Shown: one piece after another, positions 49,096 to 60,534 of the stretch
Position numbering within the stretch: position 1 is the stretch's first letter
How the letters are laid out: every line of letters starts with the position of its first letter
NCBI GenBank assembly: GCA_015680685.1
Contig: MNCI01002273.1
Location: 19,698-83,697 of the forward strand
Direction: 5' to 3'
Length of the DNA stretch: 64,000 nucleotides
Origin: Gnetum montanum
Taxonomy: Eukaryota; Streptophyta; Gnetopsida; Gnetales; Gnetaceae
Position numbers and translations under genes: made by a program
Notes under the pieces: generated by a model
Databases searched by the model: none
What the model was told of the DNA's origin: nothing
What the model saw: the letters and a program-made list of their open reading frames with translations, nothing else

Positions 49096-50827
49096 TGTAC
49101 CTCCTGAAAACGCCGATCTCCAGTTGGAAGGAAACAGAGACCGTGGGAATCACAGGGCGAGCACAAAAGACCCTACCTTCGCCTGAGGGAAAGTTGGAAT
49201 GCACGAAGGCAGAGTACCTTGGGTGGTCCGCACGAGGATCAGACAAGGATTTCCCTGAACGTACACCGAAGTGCTATACGCTGCGTTATACGTAAACGGT
49301 GTAACGGGCGTAAACAGAGCGTAAACAATGTAAACGATGCAAATAGAGCGTAAACGTAAACAGAGTACATATAAGAATTAATGCACACTGTGAACGATCA
49401 TGGGAAGAAAATTTAACAATGGCATTATAGAATGAAAGTACAATGCACCAGTCTAATGCAGTTGTGAGTCGAACACAAGGTGGACGAAAGCCCCGGTGGG
49501 TGTAGGGAGGATTGCGACTGGTTCACTGTAAGCACGACGTAGAGACAGTATACTCAGCGTACAGGGTCGTCCAGCGTAAGAGGTTTGGAGCTCTGGTTCG
49601 CAGCGTCTCTGATCTCTGATGTGATCTGGGAATTTTCCAACCGACCCCCCCCTTGGATTTAGTGAAAAATTGGGGTTTTATATAGGGTTTTAACAGTGGA
49701 CTCGGGTTGGGAGACATATGGCACGTTGACCGGGTGCAAGATATGTTACAATTGGACAGCATATAGCACGCCAGTGTATAGGATGCCAGCATAGAGGATG
49801 CCAGTGTAGAGGATTCCAGCATACAAGATGCTAGCATATAGGATGCCAGCGTAGAGGATGCTAGCGTACAGGATGCCAGCGTAGAGGATGCTAGCATAGA
49901 GGATGCCAGCGTACAGGATGCTAGCGTAGAGGATGCCAGCGTACAGGATGNNNNNNNNNNNNNNNNNNNNNNNNNNNNNNNNNNNNNNNNNNNNNNNNNN
50001 NNNNNNNNNNNNNNNNNNNNNNNNNNNNNNNNNNNNNNNNNNNNNNNNNNNNNNNNNNNNNNNNNNNNNNNNNNNNNNNNNNNNNNNNNNNNNNNNNNNN
50101 NNNNNNNNNNNNNNNNNNNNNNNNNNNNNNNNNNNNNNNNNNNNNNNNNNNNNNNNNNNNNNNNNNNNNNNNNNNNNNNNNNNNNNNNNNNNNNNNNNNN
50201 NNNNNNNNNNNNNNNNNNNNNNNNNNNNNNNNNNNNNNNNNNNNNNNNNNNNNNNNNNNNNNNNNNNNNNNNNNNNNNNNNNNNNNNNNNNNNNNNNNNN
50301 NNNNNNNNNNNNNNNNNNNNNNNNNNNNNNNNNNNNNNNNNNNNNNNNNNNNNNNNNNNNNNNNNNNNNNNNNNNNNNNNNNNNNNNNNNNNNNNNNNNN
50401 NNNNNNNNNNNNNNNNNNNNNNNNNNNNNNNNNNNNNNNNNNNNNNNNNNNNNNNNNNNNNNNNNNNNNNNNNNNNNNNNNNNNNNNNNNNNNNNNNNNN
50501 NNNNNNNNNNNNNNNNNNNNNNNNNNNNNNNNNNNNNNNNNNNNNNNNNNNNNNNNNNNNNNNNNNNNNNNNNNNNNNNNNNNNNNNNNNNNNNNNNNNN
50601 NNNNNNNNNNNNNNNNNNNNNNNNNNNNNNNNNNNNNNNNNNNNNNNNNNNNNNNNNNNNNNNNNNNNNNNNNNNNNNNNNNNNNNNNNNNNNNNNNNNN
50701 NNNNNNNNNNNNNNNNNNNNNNNNNNNNNNNNNNNNNNNNNNNNNNNNNNNNNNNNNNNNNNNNNNNNNNNNNNNNNNNNNNNNNNNNNNNNNNNNNNNN
50801 NNNNNNNNNNNNNNNNNNNNNNNNNNN
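49096..50827 (-). repeat. 3' LTR of element F, incomplete (N gap 49951-50827)
   Basis: The left part (49096-49450) matches 56546-56900 in the same orientation, with many GCGTAAAC words. From about 49765 a 15-bp tandem repeat (AGGATGCCAGCGTAG type, at least twelve units) runs into 877 Ns. The far end is not visible; the sequence after the gap does not clearly match the 5' LTR. Confidence 0.7.
49951..50827. other. Assembly gap (877 Ns)
   Basis: It starts inside the 15-bp tandem array of the element F LTR. The apparent long ORFs across it are artefacts of the Ns. Confidence 0.98.
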
Positions 50828-52286
50828 TTGGCCAGATGTCATCGCACCGTGTTCAGTAGTACATGGGATTGGGGAAATGAAGGTTGTAGCTGGATAGGGA
50901 AATGAAAATTGTGGGGGTTGGGACCTGATCAAGGGATTTTGCATGGTAAAGGGGATGCTCTGATGTGTACACGGGTCATGTTGATCCTTGTTAATAGCCA
51001 TTATTTAGCAGACTCGGAATCAAGACATGAGATGTGCGTCCTTTGGCGAAACAAGACTCTTGTTTAGTGTTTAAGAGGACTTGTTGGCCACGTGATGGTG
51101 GGTTACGTTCTTTGGAGGAACAGGCCCTTTGTTTGGTGTTAAAGAAAACTTGTTGGTGGAGAGCCAAAGCTGCACAATGAGATGTTACTTGAGCTTTTGA
51201 GACATGAGTGTTTATTTCCAAGACAACTGCCTTCCTGCCTAAGGCTTATGGGAAGTGCCAAGGGTCTTGTGGTTCATTTTGCTCTTTGCTCTTTTCTCTT
51301 TTCTTTTTCCTTGCTTTATTTTTCCTTTTTTCTTGTGTTTTATCTCTTTTTTTGGAAATATCTTTCTTTCAATTTTTCACTCATGCTCATGTGTCATATT
51401 GTGTATTGCAGTTGCTTGAGAGTGTCACAACGTGTAACAATGTGCTCAAATTTTTGGGGTGTACTGGGTGTATCTGGGAACTGTAACCAGGTAGAAAAGG
51501 GAATAAGAGTGTTGGGGAAATAGAGAATGTATTGGGAATTAGGAATGTACTTTTGAACAGATTGATTAACCTGGTTGCGTGTGTCAGAAACAATGTGACA
51601 CCTTATCACCGTGATGAAGTGTATCGATGTACGAGCACCACTAGGTATCATCCTGCAAACACAACTCAAAGAAGACAAGAAAATGACAAGTGAATGAGTT
51701 AGTAAACACTTCAGACATGAGTGTGACTGATGCAAATGGAGACACCATGTGAAACTTAAGGCAAACAGAATGGGCAGCAATAGTATTGTCAGAGCCGGTG
51801 TAATGAATGATGCAGCAGGCATTGATGAAGAAATGTCATGAATTACAGCAGTAGATGAATGTGTCAGAAATGATATGGCCAGTGTATAGTCTTAGTGGAC
51901 TATAGTGGGTTAGTTTTATGTCATAACCCATTGGACGTTGCCAGTTTATCATCGTAGCGGACGGTACGATGCTAGTTTATAGTCGTGGCGGACTATGAAG
52001 AGGCAAGCTAGTTTATAGACTTAGTGGACTCTGGTGAATAAGTGTGACACTTTAGTATCATCTCAGATGAAGCTCTGTGGTGTCAATTTACCATCATGAT
52101 GCCAGGACATTCTGTGGTATCATTTTTAAGTCATGATGCTAGGACTACTCTGTGTGGATGCATGCATGTGTGTCTGTATGATCCTGTAAACAAAAGCTAT
52201 TAGAGAAAACAATGTTAAATAGCACCTGTAGAAAACATGAACTGAAATGCACAAGTAAATAGAAAACAATGTGAAACGGTGGTAGT
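50828..52286 (-). other. 3' non-coding region of element F
   Basis: On the plus strand 51265-51390 is a strong pyrimidine tract (purine-rich on the element strand). Around 51880-52150 a motif recurs: CCAGTTTATCATCGTAGCGGAC, broken here as CAGTTTATCATC and GTAGCGGAC, with variants CTAGTTTATAGTC and GTGGCGGAC. Inverted, this resembles the TTAAACTAGC words in elements A and E. No pol domain. Confidence 0.6.
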
Positions 52287-53996
52287 TTAAGGCCTTTTCA
52301 GGTCACATGTAAATGCGTAGCCTAGTACAATGCAAACGAAGGTGACATATCCACAATGAACAAAGGTGAAGAGTGGGAGGGGATTAGACATGTCATTGGC
52401 CGTAGGGGAGTCTTGATTATGCGGTTGTTTCTTAGTCGGACATGGTGTAGGAGGTGTGCTAGTTTGCTCTAGGAGGCTTTCATTTTTTACCCCTTGTTCG
52501 GGCATTTTAGCTCTAGGTGTTGTGTTTGTTGTTGTGGTGGGTGTTGCTTCAAGAGCTTTCTCTTTCAAGACCTGTGACATGTCTATGTTGTGGTTAGCTT
52601 GAAAGGGAGTGTTTTCACCATGTATAATGACTTGTGTGCCTTCGTATGGAAGGAAGATTTCTTGATGTATCGGTGAGGAAATGGCTCGTTGTTTTGCTAG
52701 CCATGGTCTGCCAAGAATCATGTTGAAATTAGGCATCTCTTCTATGACAGTGAATTCCGCGCTGGTGGGGAATTGTTCTCCTGCCACAAAGGCTAAGTTG
52801 ATTGTGCCCTTAACTGTGACACATGATCCATTGAAAGATTTTAAACACATGGTTTCTGTTGGCATGATCTCATCTGCCATGCCTAGTTTGTTGATGACGG
52901 AGTATAGAACTACGTTTGTTGCCGCACCATCATCAACGTGCACTCTGCGAATGGTACATTGGCCAACATGTACACTAATCGATAATGGAGCTTTTGTGAC
53001 TTCCCCTAGTTCAGGGTTACATTTAATTGCATCATCACGAAAGGCTAAGGTGTTTGAACCCAATCCTTGTGGTGTGTGTTGTGAAATCATTGCACGGATG
53101 GATTCCAGGTTAGCAGGAATGTCCTCTGTAACAGGAATGGATGCTAACGTTTACACTAAGGCTTCACGATGAGCCGATGATGTCATGACCAAATTGTATA
53201 AGCTCATAGTTGTGTTCTTTTGTTTGAGCGTTTGTTTCACCTGGGCCAGTGTAGCTACAAAGTCTGTGTTGTCTGTCGTTGTGTTGGTTGCCTCTGTATG
53301 GGTTGAGGGCTTGGGCCTGGTTTGTTTGGGATTAGAGGTAGGGCCCCTAGTGTTCAGTTGTTGTATATTAGGTGTGTCCTTTGTTTCAGCTGTGGGTATT
53401 GTTTGTTGTTCATTTTTCCTCTTTTGCTGCCATTTGGTAGGCTTATCCATGTTGTTGGCAAGGTTGACTCTTGAGGGAGAAGAGGTTGAGACATTGCCTA
53501 TGGTTGGGCTCAGGGTAAGTGAGGGGCCATCGCATGGTGGCACTTTTATGACAAATGGGAGTTTAGGAGGTGTTGTTGTTATTTTACTAGCCCGTTGTGG
53601 CACCTTGATAATGAAAGGTTTCTTTGCTATTGTTGTTGGTGCAACATACTAGTTTAACATCTTAGCAGACGACTGTGGTGGTACTATGACCACAAAGGGT
53701 GTCTTTGGTGCTTGGGATTGCATTGCATCTAGCCAGTTTAACGTCTTAGCGGACGTGTGAGGTGGTGGTACCTTGACCACAAAAGTTGTCATCGGTGCTC
53801 TAGGTGGCACCTTGGTGATGATGGGAGGTCTCTTGCTCGTGGAGGCATAGGGGATTGTTGCCTTTCTAGGAGGCACACGAATTACAAAAGGTTGTTGCAC
53901 AGGTTTATCTATGCCAATGGAGTTTATGACATAGGAGGCATCATTTGTGCTGGGTTGATTCAGGGTGTTGATGTTTAGTTGGCCTCGTTCTATCAT
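52287..53996 (-). pseudogene. pro: Protease and linker of element F (nearly intact frame)
   Basis: One frame from 53996 to the stop at 52287, broken only by a TAG near 53647 and a few others upstream. The linker holds six copies of a P-F-V-x-K-V-P-P motif (QPFVIRVPP, TTFVVKVPP, TPFVVIVPP, KPFIIKVPQ, LPFVIKVPP and a weaker PIITKVPP). The protease has VHVDDGAATNVVLYSV as active-site block, VTVKGTINLAFVAGEQF, and FNMILGRPWLAKQR. A Pro/Thr-rich tail follows, ending CDLKRP. Expected role: processing gag and proteins supplied by a partner element. The TAG means it cannot be read through from gag without suppression. Confidence 0.83.
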
Positions 53997-54059
53997 TGCT
54001 TATAGATCATCCTTTAAAGCACGTTAGGTGTCGGTATTGTGACCAGACATCTGCTGGTA

Positions 54060-55724
54060 ATGGCAAAATTGGTCTAACTTGAAATGTCATGGAACTGAGG
54101 GCTCATTTGGTGCTGCTAAGGTGGGGTTCTTTAGTAACTCGCAATACCTGTCATGTCGGCAGTGAGCATTCTCCGCTACATGTTTGTATTGGATTTTCCC
54201 GGCTTTAAGGAGTTGCTCTACTAGTTCCGAAGGTCGCGCAGGTAGCGATGTGTACTTAGAGTGATCCTTGCATTGAAAATTGGACCTTAAGGTGGCCCCT
54301 ATTGTTGCATGCAGGTTGGTACTGGTGGTAGTTGTTTTTGTGCTTGCGGCCACAGTTTCCATTGTTGCCTTTTGTTTGACAACGTGTTGGTTCTTGTAAG
54401 CCACATAGGCGGGGTCATTGCTGGTTTGTGCAGCTTGTTCAATGTTCTTGATCTGTGTGAACGCTTGGCTCAACATTTAAGCACTAAGGTAGTATAGTTT
54501 TTGACTTAATGAAGTCATTCACAGCTCCCTTCAGAATTGTAAGCAAATACTTTTCAGGGATGGGCTCATGAAGTTCGTTAAGGGTTGCACTCCATCGTTG
54601 GATGAACTTTTGCACAGGCTCAAGTGGTGCTTATTTCACCTATATCAGACTATCTAGTGTGGCTTCAGGCTTGAGGTTGTACTTAAATCGGGGAACGAAC
54701 TAATGTAACAAGTCCTCCAGAGAGGATATGGAGTTACGAGGCAAGGCTCAGTACCAGTCTAAGGCTACACCTGTTAAGGACATAGAGAACACTCGCAAGA
54801 TTACGTGGGGCCAAGCTTGAAGCAATAGAGTTTCTGATCGAAACATGACAAGGTGAGCATTTGGATCTCCCTTCCCATTGTACTTGGTTAACTGGGGCCG
54901 TGTTATTCCCTTGGGTAAAGCTAACGGTGGCACTGAAGAGCTAATTGGATTGTCGCGGTAGAAATCCAGTATTTTAACTTGTTCAGTGTTGTCAGCTTTG
55001 AGTTGCTTTATCTCATCCACTAACGCTTGCATCATCTATTTTGCTTCTGCCCACTCTTGAGCGGTAGGTAGATTAGTTGGTTGGGGAGGTTGTTGGGTTG
55101 TCATTTGTTGCTGTGGAGTGATATTTAGAGTTGCAGTTGTGGGGTGTGGCACATTGAAGTGAGTGGATTGTTGAACAAGGGGTATGGTCCCTTGCCTAGC
55201 CACAAACTATGAAGTGACACCCTAGATGTGTGGGGCCAATGTAGTGAAGGTGGCCCCATGCGTTTGCACGTGCAGTATGTACTAGGTGGAGATGGGGATG
55301 GGAAATCTTTGTTGGGGTACTGGTGCTTCCGTGCTCATTGACACTTGGTGAGTGGTCATCTATCCCATGCGAGGATGGAATGTTGGGTTCACGTAGGCAT
55401 GGGGACTGAGGGTGTGGTATGAATCCTCAGGGTCGGATTGTGCCTCGAAGTCATCTACATCATGGCAATGGGTCATGTGTTTTGGCCCCTTGCCAAAAGG
55501 AGCTAGGAGATGAGCCTATGATGAGGATTAGAAAGGGGGATGATCTCATATATAGAGGGGATGAATTCATCACCTCCCATGTATATGTGCTCGAAGTTTC
55601 ATTTTGCCTCCTATTTTGTGTGGTCAATAGGAAGGTTGGCCTGAATCTTCACACAGATGTAGTTATATTGTTCTTGTGTGGGGACTATGAAGGCACGTGC
55701 GCTGGAGTTTTGGGATGATTCCAT
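54060..55724 (-). pseudogene. gag: gag of element F, decayed
   Basis: From ATG at 55724 (MESSQNSSARAF) through the conserved N-terminal block (ICVKIQANLPIDHTK; GGDEFIPSIYEI), a Pro/Gln-rich linker, and the gag domain at 55035-54090 (KYNGKGDPNAHL, GVALDWY, FIQRWSATLNELHEPIP, AVNDFIKSK), then FQCKDHSKYTSLP. Two frame changes and several stops separate it from an intact gene. It matches gag of A and E throughout. Confidence 0.82.
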
Positions 55725-56082
55725 GGTGATGTGTGACGGTGCAGCGTATGAGTTAGCTGACAAGTGCCGAGTGTGTTTCGGGCTAAGTGTGCAGAGTGTC
55801 CGGTGTGTGAATGCTGAAAATTTTTCTAAGTGTCCAGCGTGTACAACGTAAACGGGAGAAAATTTGGCTAAGTATGAAATTATGAACCATAGTCGTATGC
55901 AGATGGCAATCTCGGGTAAGAGGAAGTCATCTCAGAATCGTTATGTTGTGTGTATTGTATGCCTTAGACAAGGTGATCCATGTTGGTGGCCATTAGTACT
56001 TAGATCGATTTGAAGTAGGTGTGAATCGCAGCGAATTTGGCTTTGAAATGGGCTCGTTTTGGGTGTTTTTGTTGAGAAAACA

Positions 56083-56280
56083 CTGTAGCGGTACTATAGT
56101 AGTACTGTAGCAGCGTAAACACTATAGTAGCGTAAAAACACTGTAGCAGCGTAAAAGCACTGTAGCAGCTTAAAAGCGCTGTAATAGCGTAAAAGCACTG
56201 GAGCAACGTAAAAGCACTGTAGCAGTGTAAAAACACTGTAGTAGCGTAAGAACATTGTAGCAGCGTAAACATTGACAGCG
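56083..56280 (-). repeat. ~20-bp tandem repeats in the element F leader
   Basis: About ten units of CACTGTAGCAGCGTAAAAG type, between PBS and gag. Confidence 0.85.
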
Positions 56281-56521
56281 TAGATAGAGTTTTATGTGCA
56301 GCGTAGAGAATGTCTACAGCGTAAAGTGTGCAGTGTATATGTCGGCAGCATAAACAAAGTTCAGCATGTAGCGTAAACGGAGTCTACAGCGTAGGGAGTG
56401 CAGCGTAAACGCAACAGCGTATACGCTGGGAGGTTTGTAGGCAGAGTCAGCATAAACGCGGTAGCATAGACGCAGTAGCGTAGATGCTGAGAACTCTGAG
56501 GCACAATAAGTCTTAGGTAGA

Positions 56522-56540
56522 GGCCCTTCTTCTAGCGCCA
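56522..56540 (-). other. Primer-binding site, element F
   Basis: Minus strand TGGCGCTAGAAGAAGGGCC, five bases from the LTR; the best-preserved of the three sites of this type. Confidence 0.8.
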
Positions 56541-56545
56541 ATTTC

Positions 56546-58481
56546 TGTACCGACTGAAATCGTCAGTCTTTGGCTAGAAGGAAACAGAGACCGAGGGATC
56601 ACGGGACATGCATAGAAGACCCTACCTTCGCTTGAGGGCGAGCTGAAATGGACGAAGGTAGAGTACCTTGGGTGGTCCGCACGCGGATCAGACAAGGATT
56701 TCCCCGAACATATACCGAGGTGCTATATGTTGGGTTATACGTGAACAGCTTAACAGGCGTAAAATGAAGTGTAAACAGACGTAACACAGAGCGTAAATAG
56801 CGTAAACAGAGCGTATACAATGTAAATAGCACGTAAACAGAGCGTAAACGTAAAGAGAGCGTAAATAGCACACACATAACAATTGATGTAAACTGTAACA
56901 GATTTGGGAAGAAAATGTAACAATGATATTTCAAAATGAGAGTTCCATGCATTGGTCTAACGTAGTTGTGATGGGGACACAAGGCAGATGAAAAGCCCAG
57001 TGGATGCAGGAACAACTGTGGGCTGGTTCGCACTATAGGCATAGCGTAGAGGCTGTGTGCTCAGCGTACAGGGTTATCCAGTATACAAGGTTCTCTGCTC
57101 TGGTTCTTAGTGTCTCTATTTTTGCTCAAGATTGCCAACCCCGATCTAATAAAAAATTGGGATTTTTATACAGGTTTAGATGTTAGACTTGGGTTGGGTG
57201 ACACATGGGGCATTGACCGGGTGTGAAAGAAAATTACAACTGTACAGCGTACAGGATGCTAGCGTATAGGATGTCAGTGTACAGCATGCCAGCATATAGG
57301 ATGCTAGCGTAGAGCATGCTAGTGTACAAGATGCCAGTGTACAGGATGCCAACATAGAGGATGCTAGCGTAGAGGATGCCAGCGTAGAGGATGCCAGCGT
57401 ATAGGATGCCAACGTAGAGGAAAAATGTACCCAGTGTATAGGCATGAAAATGCTTTATTTTAAGGTCAAAACTTGATTTTCGGGTGCCTGAGAGCTACTG
57501 GGGACCTTGGGGAAGGTCCTAGATGGTCTAGACCTTCAATTCTAGCCTATTTAGAGGAGTTTCTGGAGCCCAAAAGTTGTTGTACGCTGGGCTATACACT
57601 GGGCTTGCAGAGTACGTATGCTCAGCGTATAGGTCATGGAAATGCATCATTTCGAGGTTGAAACTTGATTTTTGGGTGCCTGAGAGCTACTGGGGACCCT
57701 GGGAAAGGTCCTAGGGGGTCCAGACACTTAGTTCTGGCATGTTCTAACTCATTTCTGGGGCCCAAAAGTCTCTCTACGCTGGCTACACCCTGGGCGTATA
57801 TGCTGGGCGTAGACGAATGAAAGACCATCATTTGGAGCCCAAAATTTGATTTTCAAGTGCCTGAGAGCTACTAGGGACCCTGGGCAAGGTTTTGGGGGGT
57901 CCAAATGCTCAGTTCTGGCATGTTCTAACTCATTTCTGGGGCCTGAAAGTCTCTCTACGCTAGCTGCACCCTACCTCCATACGCTGTGCCTATAGTTTAA
58001 CCCAGCGAACAGTCATCCCTGCATCTATCAGGGCTTTTCGTCTGCCTTGTGTTAAAGCTACAACTATGTTAGACCGGTGCATGGAAATCTCATTTTGAAA
58101 TATCATTATTACATTTTCTTCCCAAATCTGTTACGGTTTACATCAATTGTTATGTGTGTGCTATTTACGCTCTCTTTACATTTACGCTCTGTTTACGTTG
58201 TTTACGCGCTATTTACGCTGTATACGCTATTTACACTCTGTGTTACGTTTGTTTACACTTCATTTTATGCCTATTACGCTGTTCACGTATAACCCAGTGT
58301 ATAGCACCTCGGTATACATTAGGGGAAATCCTTGTCTGATCCGCGTGCGGACCACCCAAGGTACTCTACCTTCCTCCATTTCAGCTTGCCCTCAAGTGAA
58401 GGTAGGGTCTTCTGTGCATGTCCTGTGATCCCCCTGTCTCTGTTTCCTTCCAGCCGGAGACCAATGATTTCGGTCGGTACA
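56546..58481 (-). repeat. 5' LTR of element F, bounded by ~490-bp inverted repeats
   Basis: 1936 bp. The arm 56546-57035 and the arm 58481-57990 are inverted copies of each other at high identity, both reading TGTACCGAC...GAAATC inward, then GGAAACAGAGAC and CTTGGGTGGTCCGCACG, then GCGTAAAC-rich sequence. Between them are a 15-bp tandem array (57240-57425, AGGATGCTAGCGTAG type) and three ~187-bp repeats. Confidence 0.8.
57455..57985. repeat. Three ~187-bp tandem repeats inside the element F 5' LTR
   Basis: Copies start near 57463, 57654 and 57837; each has AACTTGATTTT, GTGCCTGAGAGCTACT, GGGACCxTGGG and a TACGCTGGGC-like palindromic word. Confidence 0.88.
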
Positions 58482-58486
58482 CCCCC

Positions 58487-59758
58487 GCCTACCCCAGGTC
58501 CAATGGTGGGAACTATGTTACAAGCTACTCATCCAAAATCATACCCTAAGAGATGTGATGAGAGACTTGCTAATAAAATGATAAGGAAGCATATGGATCT
58601 AGGTCCTCCTAAGCCCATCCCTTTATCAGCCATCCCCATGGCCTCATCGTCTTAGGCTACCAACACAAATGCAAATAGCTAATAGACAAGTGTTGAGGCT
58701 AAAAACCCCACTGCACAACCAAAAGTCAAATCTCCTCCCTAGGATATTTATGTCTTAGGATGCATGGAGGAGGTAAAAGCCACCAAAATAATAGATGATG
58801 GAAAAGATTTCTTGAACACGCTAGCATAAGTTAAACAGGCTCTAAAACAAAAAAAAAACATGACTTTGAGCCTATATGACTTGATTATGACCTCTTCTAT
58901 TCATCATGAGGCATTGGCATGCATGTGGATTTCTATTCATATTAAGGAAGATATTCCAGAAAATGAAAAGACCATTCATGCCATAATGCTTCAACTTGTA
59001 ACCAAAGATTCAAGGTCAACACCCTTGACATTTTATGATGAGGTAATCAAAGCTAACCTTGAAAAGGGTTAGGTAACCATTGCACCCATGTTTATAATAA
59101 TTCATGTAGGCCAATATAAAATTCATATGATGCATGTTAATGATAGGGTGGCAACCAATGCCATTCCATTCTCTATTGTTGACAAGCTTGGCCTAGTTGA
59201 TCAAATCAAGCCAACAAAAACAACATTCTTGAAATCCTTTAATGGAATGCACGTTGTTGTAAAAGGAACAATCACAATAGATTTTGTGGTAGGGAAGTAA
59301 TTTCTCACTAATGTTGAATTCATTATAGTTGAAGAAATTTCTAAATTCAAGCTAATCCTAGGGAGGTCTTGGCTAGCCTAGCTACGGGCTATTTCTTCAC
59401 CTATTTACCAAGAGATCCATTTGCCCTATGAGGATGGTGAGGTAGTGGTCTATGATCACAATATAAATCCCCCACCCCCTCCCCCTTTTACCATCAACAA
59501 CATTGATATAGAATAAGAGTCAGAGGTAGAGTTCTCTGAAGATGCATTGTCTATTCAAAATGAAAGTCAATGTTGTTCAACTAATTTTAAACATTGAAGT
59601 AAGATGAGCAACTTTCCTGAGGAAGCTCTTTGGGCAGAATTTCCCTTCTCTACAATAGACAAAGGCCTAGGGGAATACTATCTTATGCCTCCCAGGCCTT
59701 ACATGTCTCCTAACCTACATTGGATCAGAAAACAACTACATGACTAAGGCATGCCCTT
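58487..59758 (+). pseudogene. pro: Protease and gag C-terminal end, decayed (element E, 3' part)
   Basis: It resumes the element E polyprotein after element F: MSLYDLI-type block (LSLYDLIMTSSIHHEAL), the active site decayed to VNDRVATNAIPFSIVDKLGL (DDGAATN in A and F), SFNGMHVVVKGTI, and LILGRSWLA. It ends with PNLHWIRKQLHD, stop, as in element A. The catalytic DDG has become NDR. Confidence 0.83.
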
Positions 59759-60212
59759 AGTTCACCAGCATGTTCCACTTGCCCTTTGTTCTTTGCCTGT
59801 ACAGTTACAATTGCATTATTGTTTATATTTTGCATTAGTTATGTCATTTCTTTTGCAAAATGTAGAATAAGGGTCAGAGGTAGAGTTCTCTGAAGATGCA
59901 TTGTCTATTCAAAATGAAAGTCATTGTAGTTCAGCTAATTTTAAACATTGAAGTAAGATGAGAAACCTCCCTGAGGAAGCTCTTTGGGTAGAATTGTCCT
60001 TCTCTACAATAGACAAAGGCCTAGGGGAATACTATCTTATGCCTCCCAGGCCTTACATGTCTCCTAACCTACATTGGATCAGAAAACAACTACATGGCTA
60101 AGACATGCCCTTAGTTCACTAGCATGTTCCACTTGCCCTTTGTTCTTTGCTTGTACAGTTACAATTGCATTATTGTTTACATTTTGCATTAGTTATGTCA
60201 TTTCTTTTACAA
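59511..60212 (+). repeat. 354-bp direct tandem duplication in element E
   Basis: 59511-59864 is repeated from 59865, duplicating the last ~80 codons of gag-protease (SEVEFSEDALSIQNES to NLHWIRKQLH) and the following 3' sequence. The copies are very similar, so the duplication is recent relative to the element. Confidence 0.88.
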
Positions 60213-60534
60213 AAATAAAGTTAAAAATTATAAAAAAAGGGGCCCAAAAAGGCATTAAACTAGCGGTGGTTCAAAATAGCCTTAAACTAGTGATGGCCCT
60301 TCTACCATGGCCTTAAACTAGAATGGGGCCCAAAAGGGGCCTAATTGCATCAATCAAATCATAAGTTAAATTTACAAAAACATGATATGAAATACAACAA
60401 AATGAGAAGAAAATAATTTTTACATTTCCATTGAATTATCAATAATGTATGTAGTTCAAGTTTACATCCGAAACATCAAATCTTCAAAAATGCAAAATTT
60501 CCCAATAATAGGGCTATATCTTAGGCTTTTTAGC
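60213..60534 (+). other. Spacer with TTAAACTAG motifs (element E)
   Basis: CATTAAACTAGCGG, CCTTAAACTAGTGATGG and CCTTAAACTAGAATGG occur within 80 bases (60255-60325), the position of the 78-bp array in element A. Confidence 0.6.

Larger units (their letters stand above)
49096..58481 (-). mobile_element. Element F: non-autonomous gag-protease LTR retrotransposon inserted in element E
   Basis: It starts TGTACC and ends GGTACA, with likely target duplications CCCCT (49091-49095) and CCCCC (58482-58486). On the minus strand the order is 5' LTR (58481-56546), PBS, gag, protease, a non-coding 3' region, then a 3' LTR ending at 49096. No RT, RNase H or integrase. Its protease frame is the most intact coding sequence in the window, so it is the youngest insertion. 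An N gap hides part of the 3' LTR. Confidence 0.82.

Noticed and set aside
49523-51001. 492-codon minus-strand ORF and 308-codon plus-strand ORF over the N gap
   Set aside because: Both are carried by 877 Ns read as unknown residues; the visible ends are LTR tandem repeat.
52681-53652. Plus-strand ORFs of 163 and 155 codons
   Set aside because: Shadows of the nearly intact minus-strand protease of element F.
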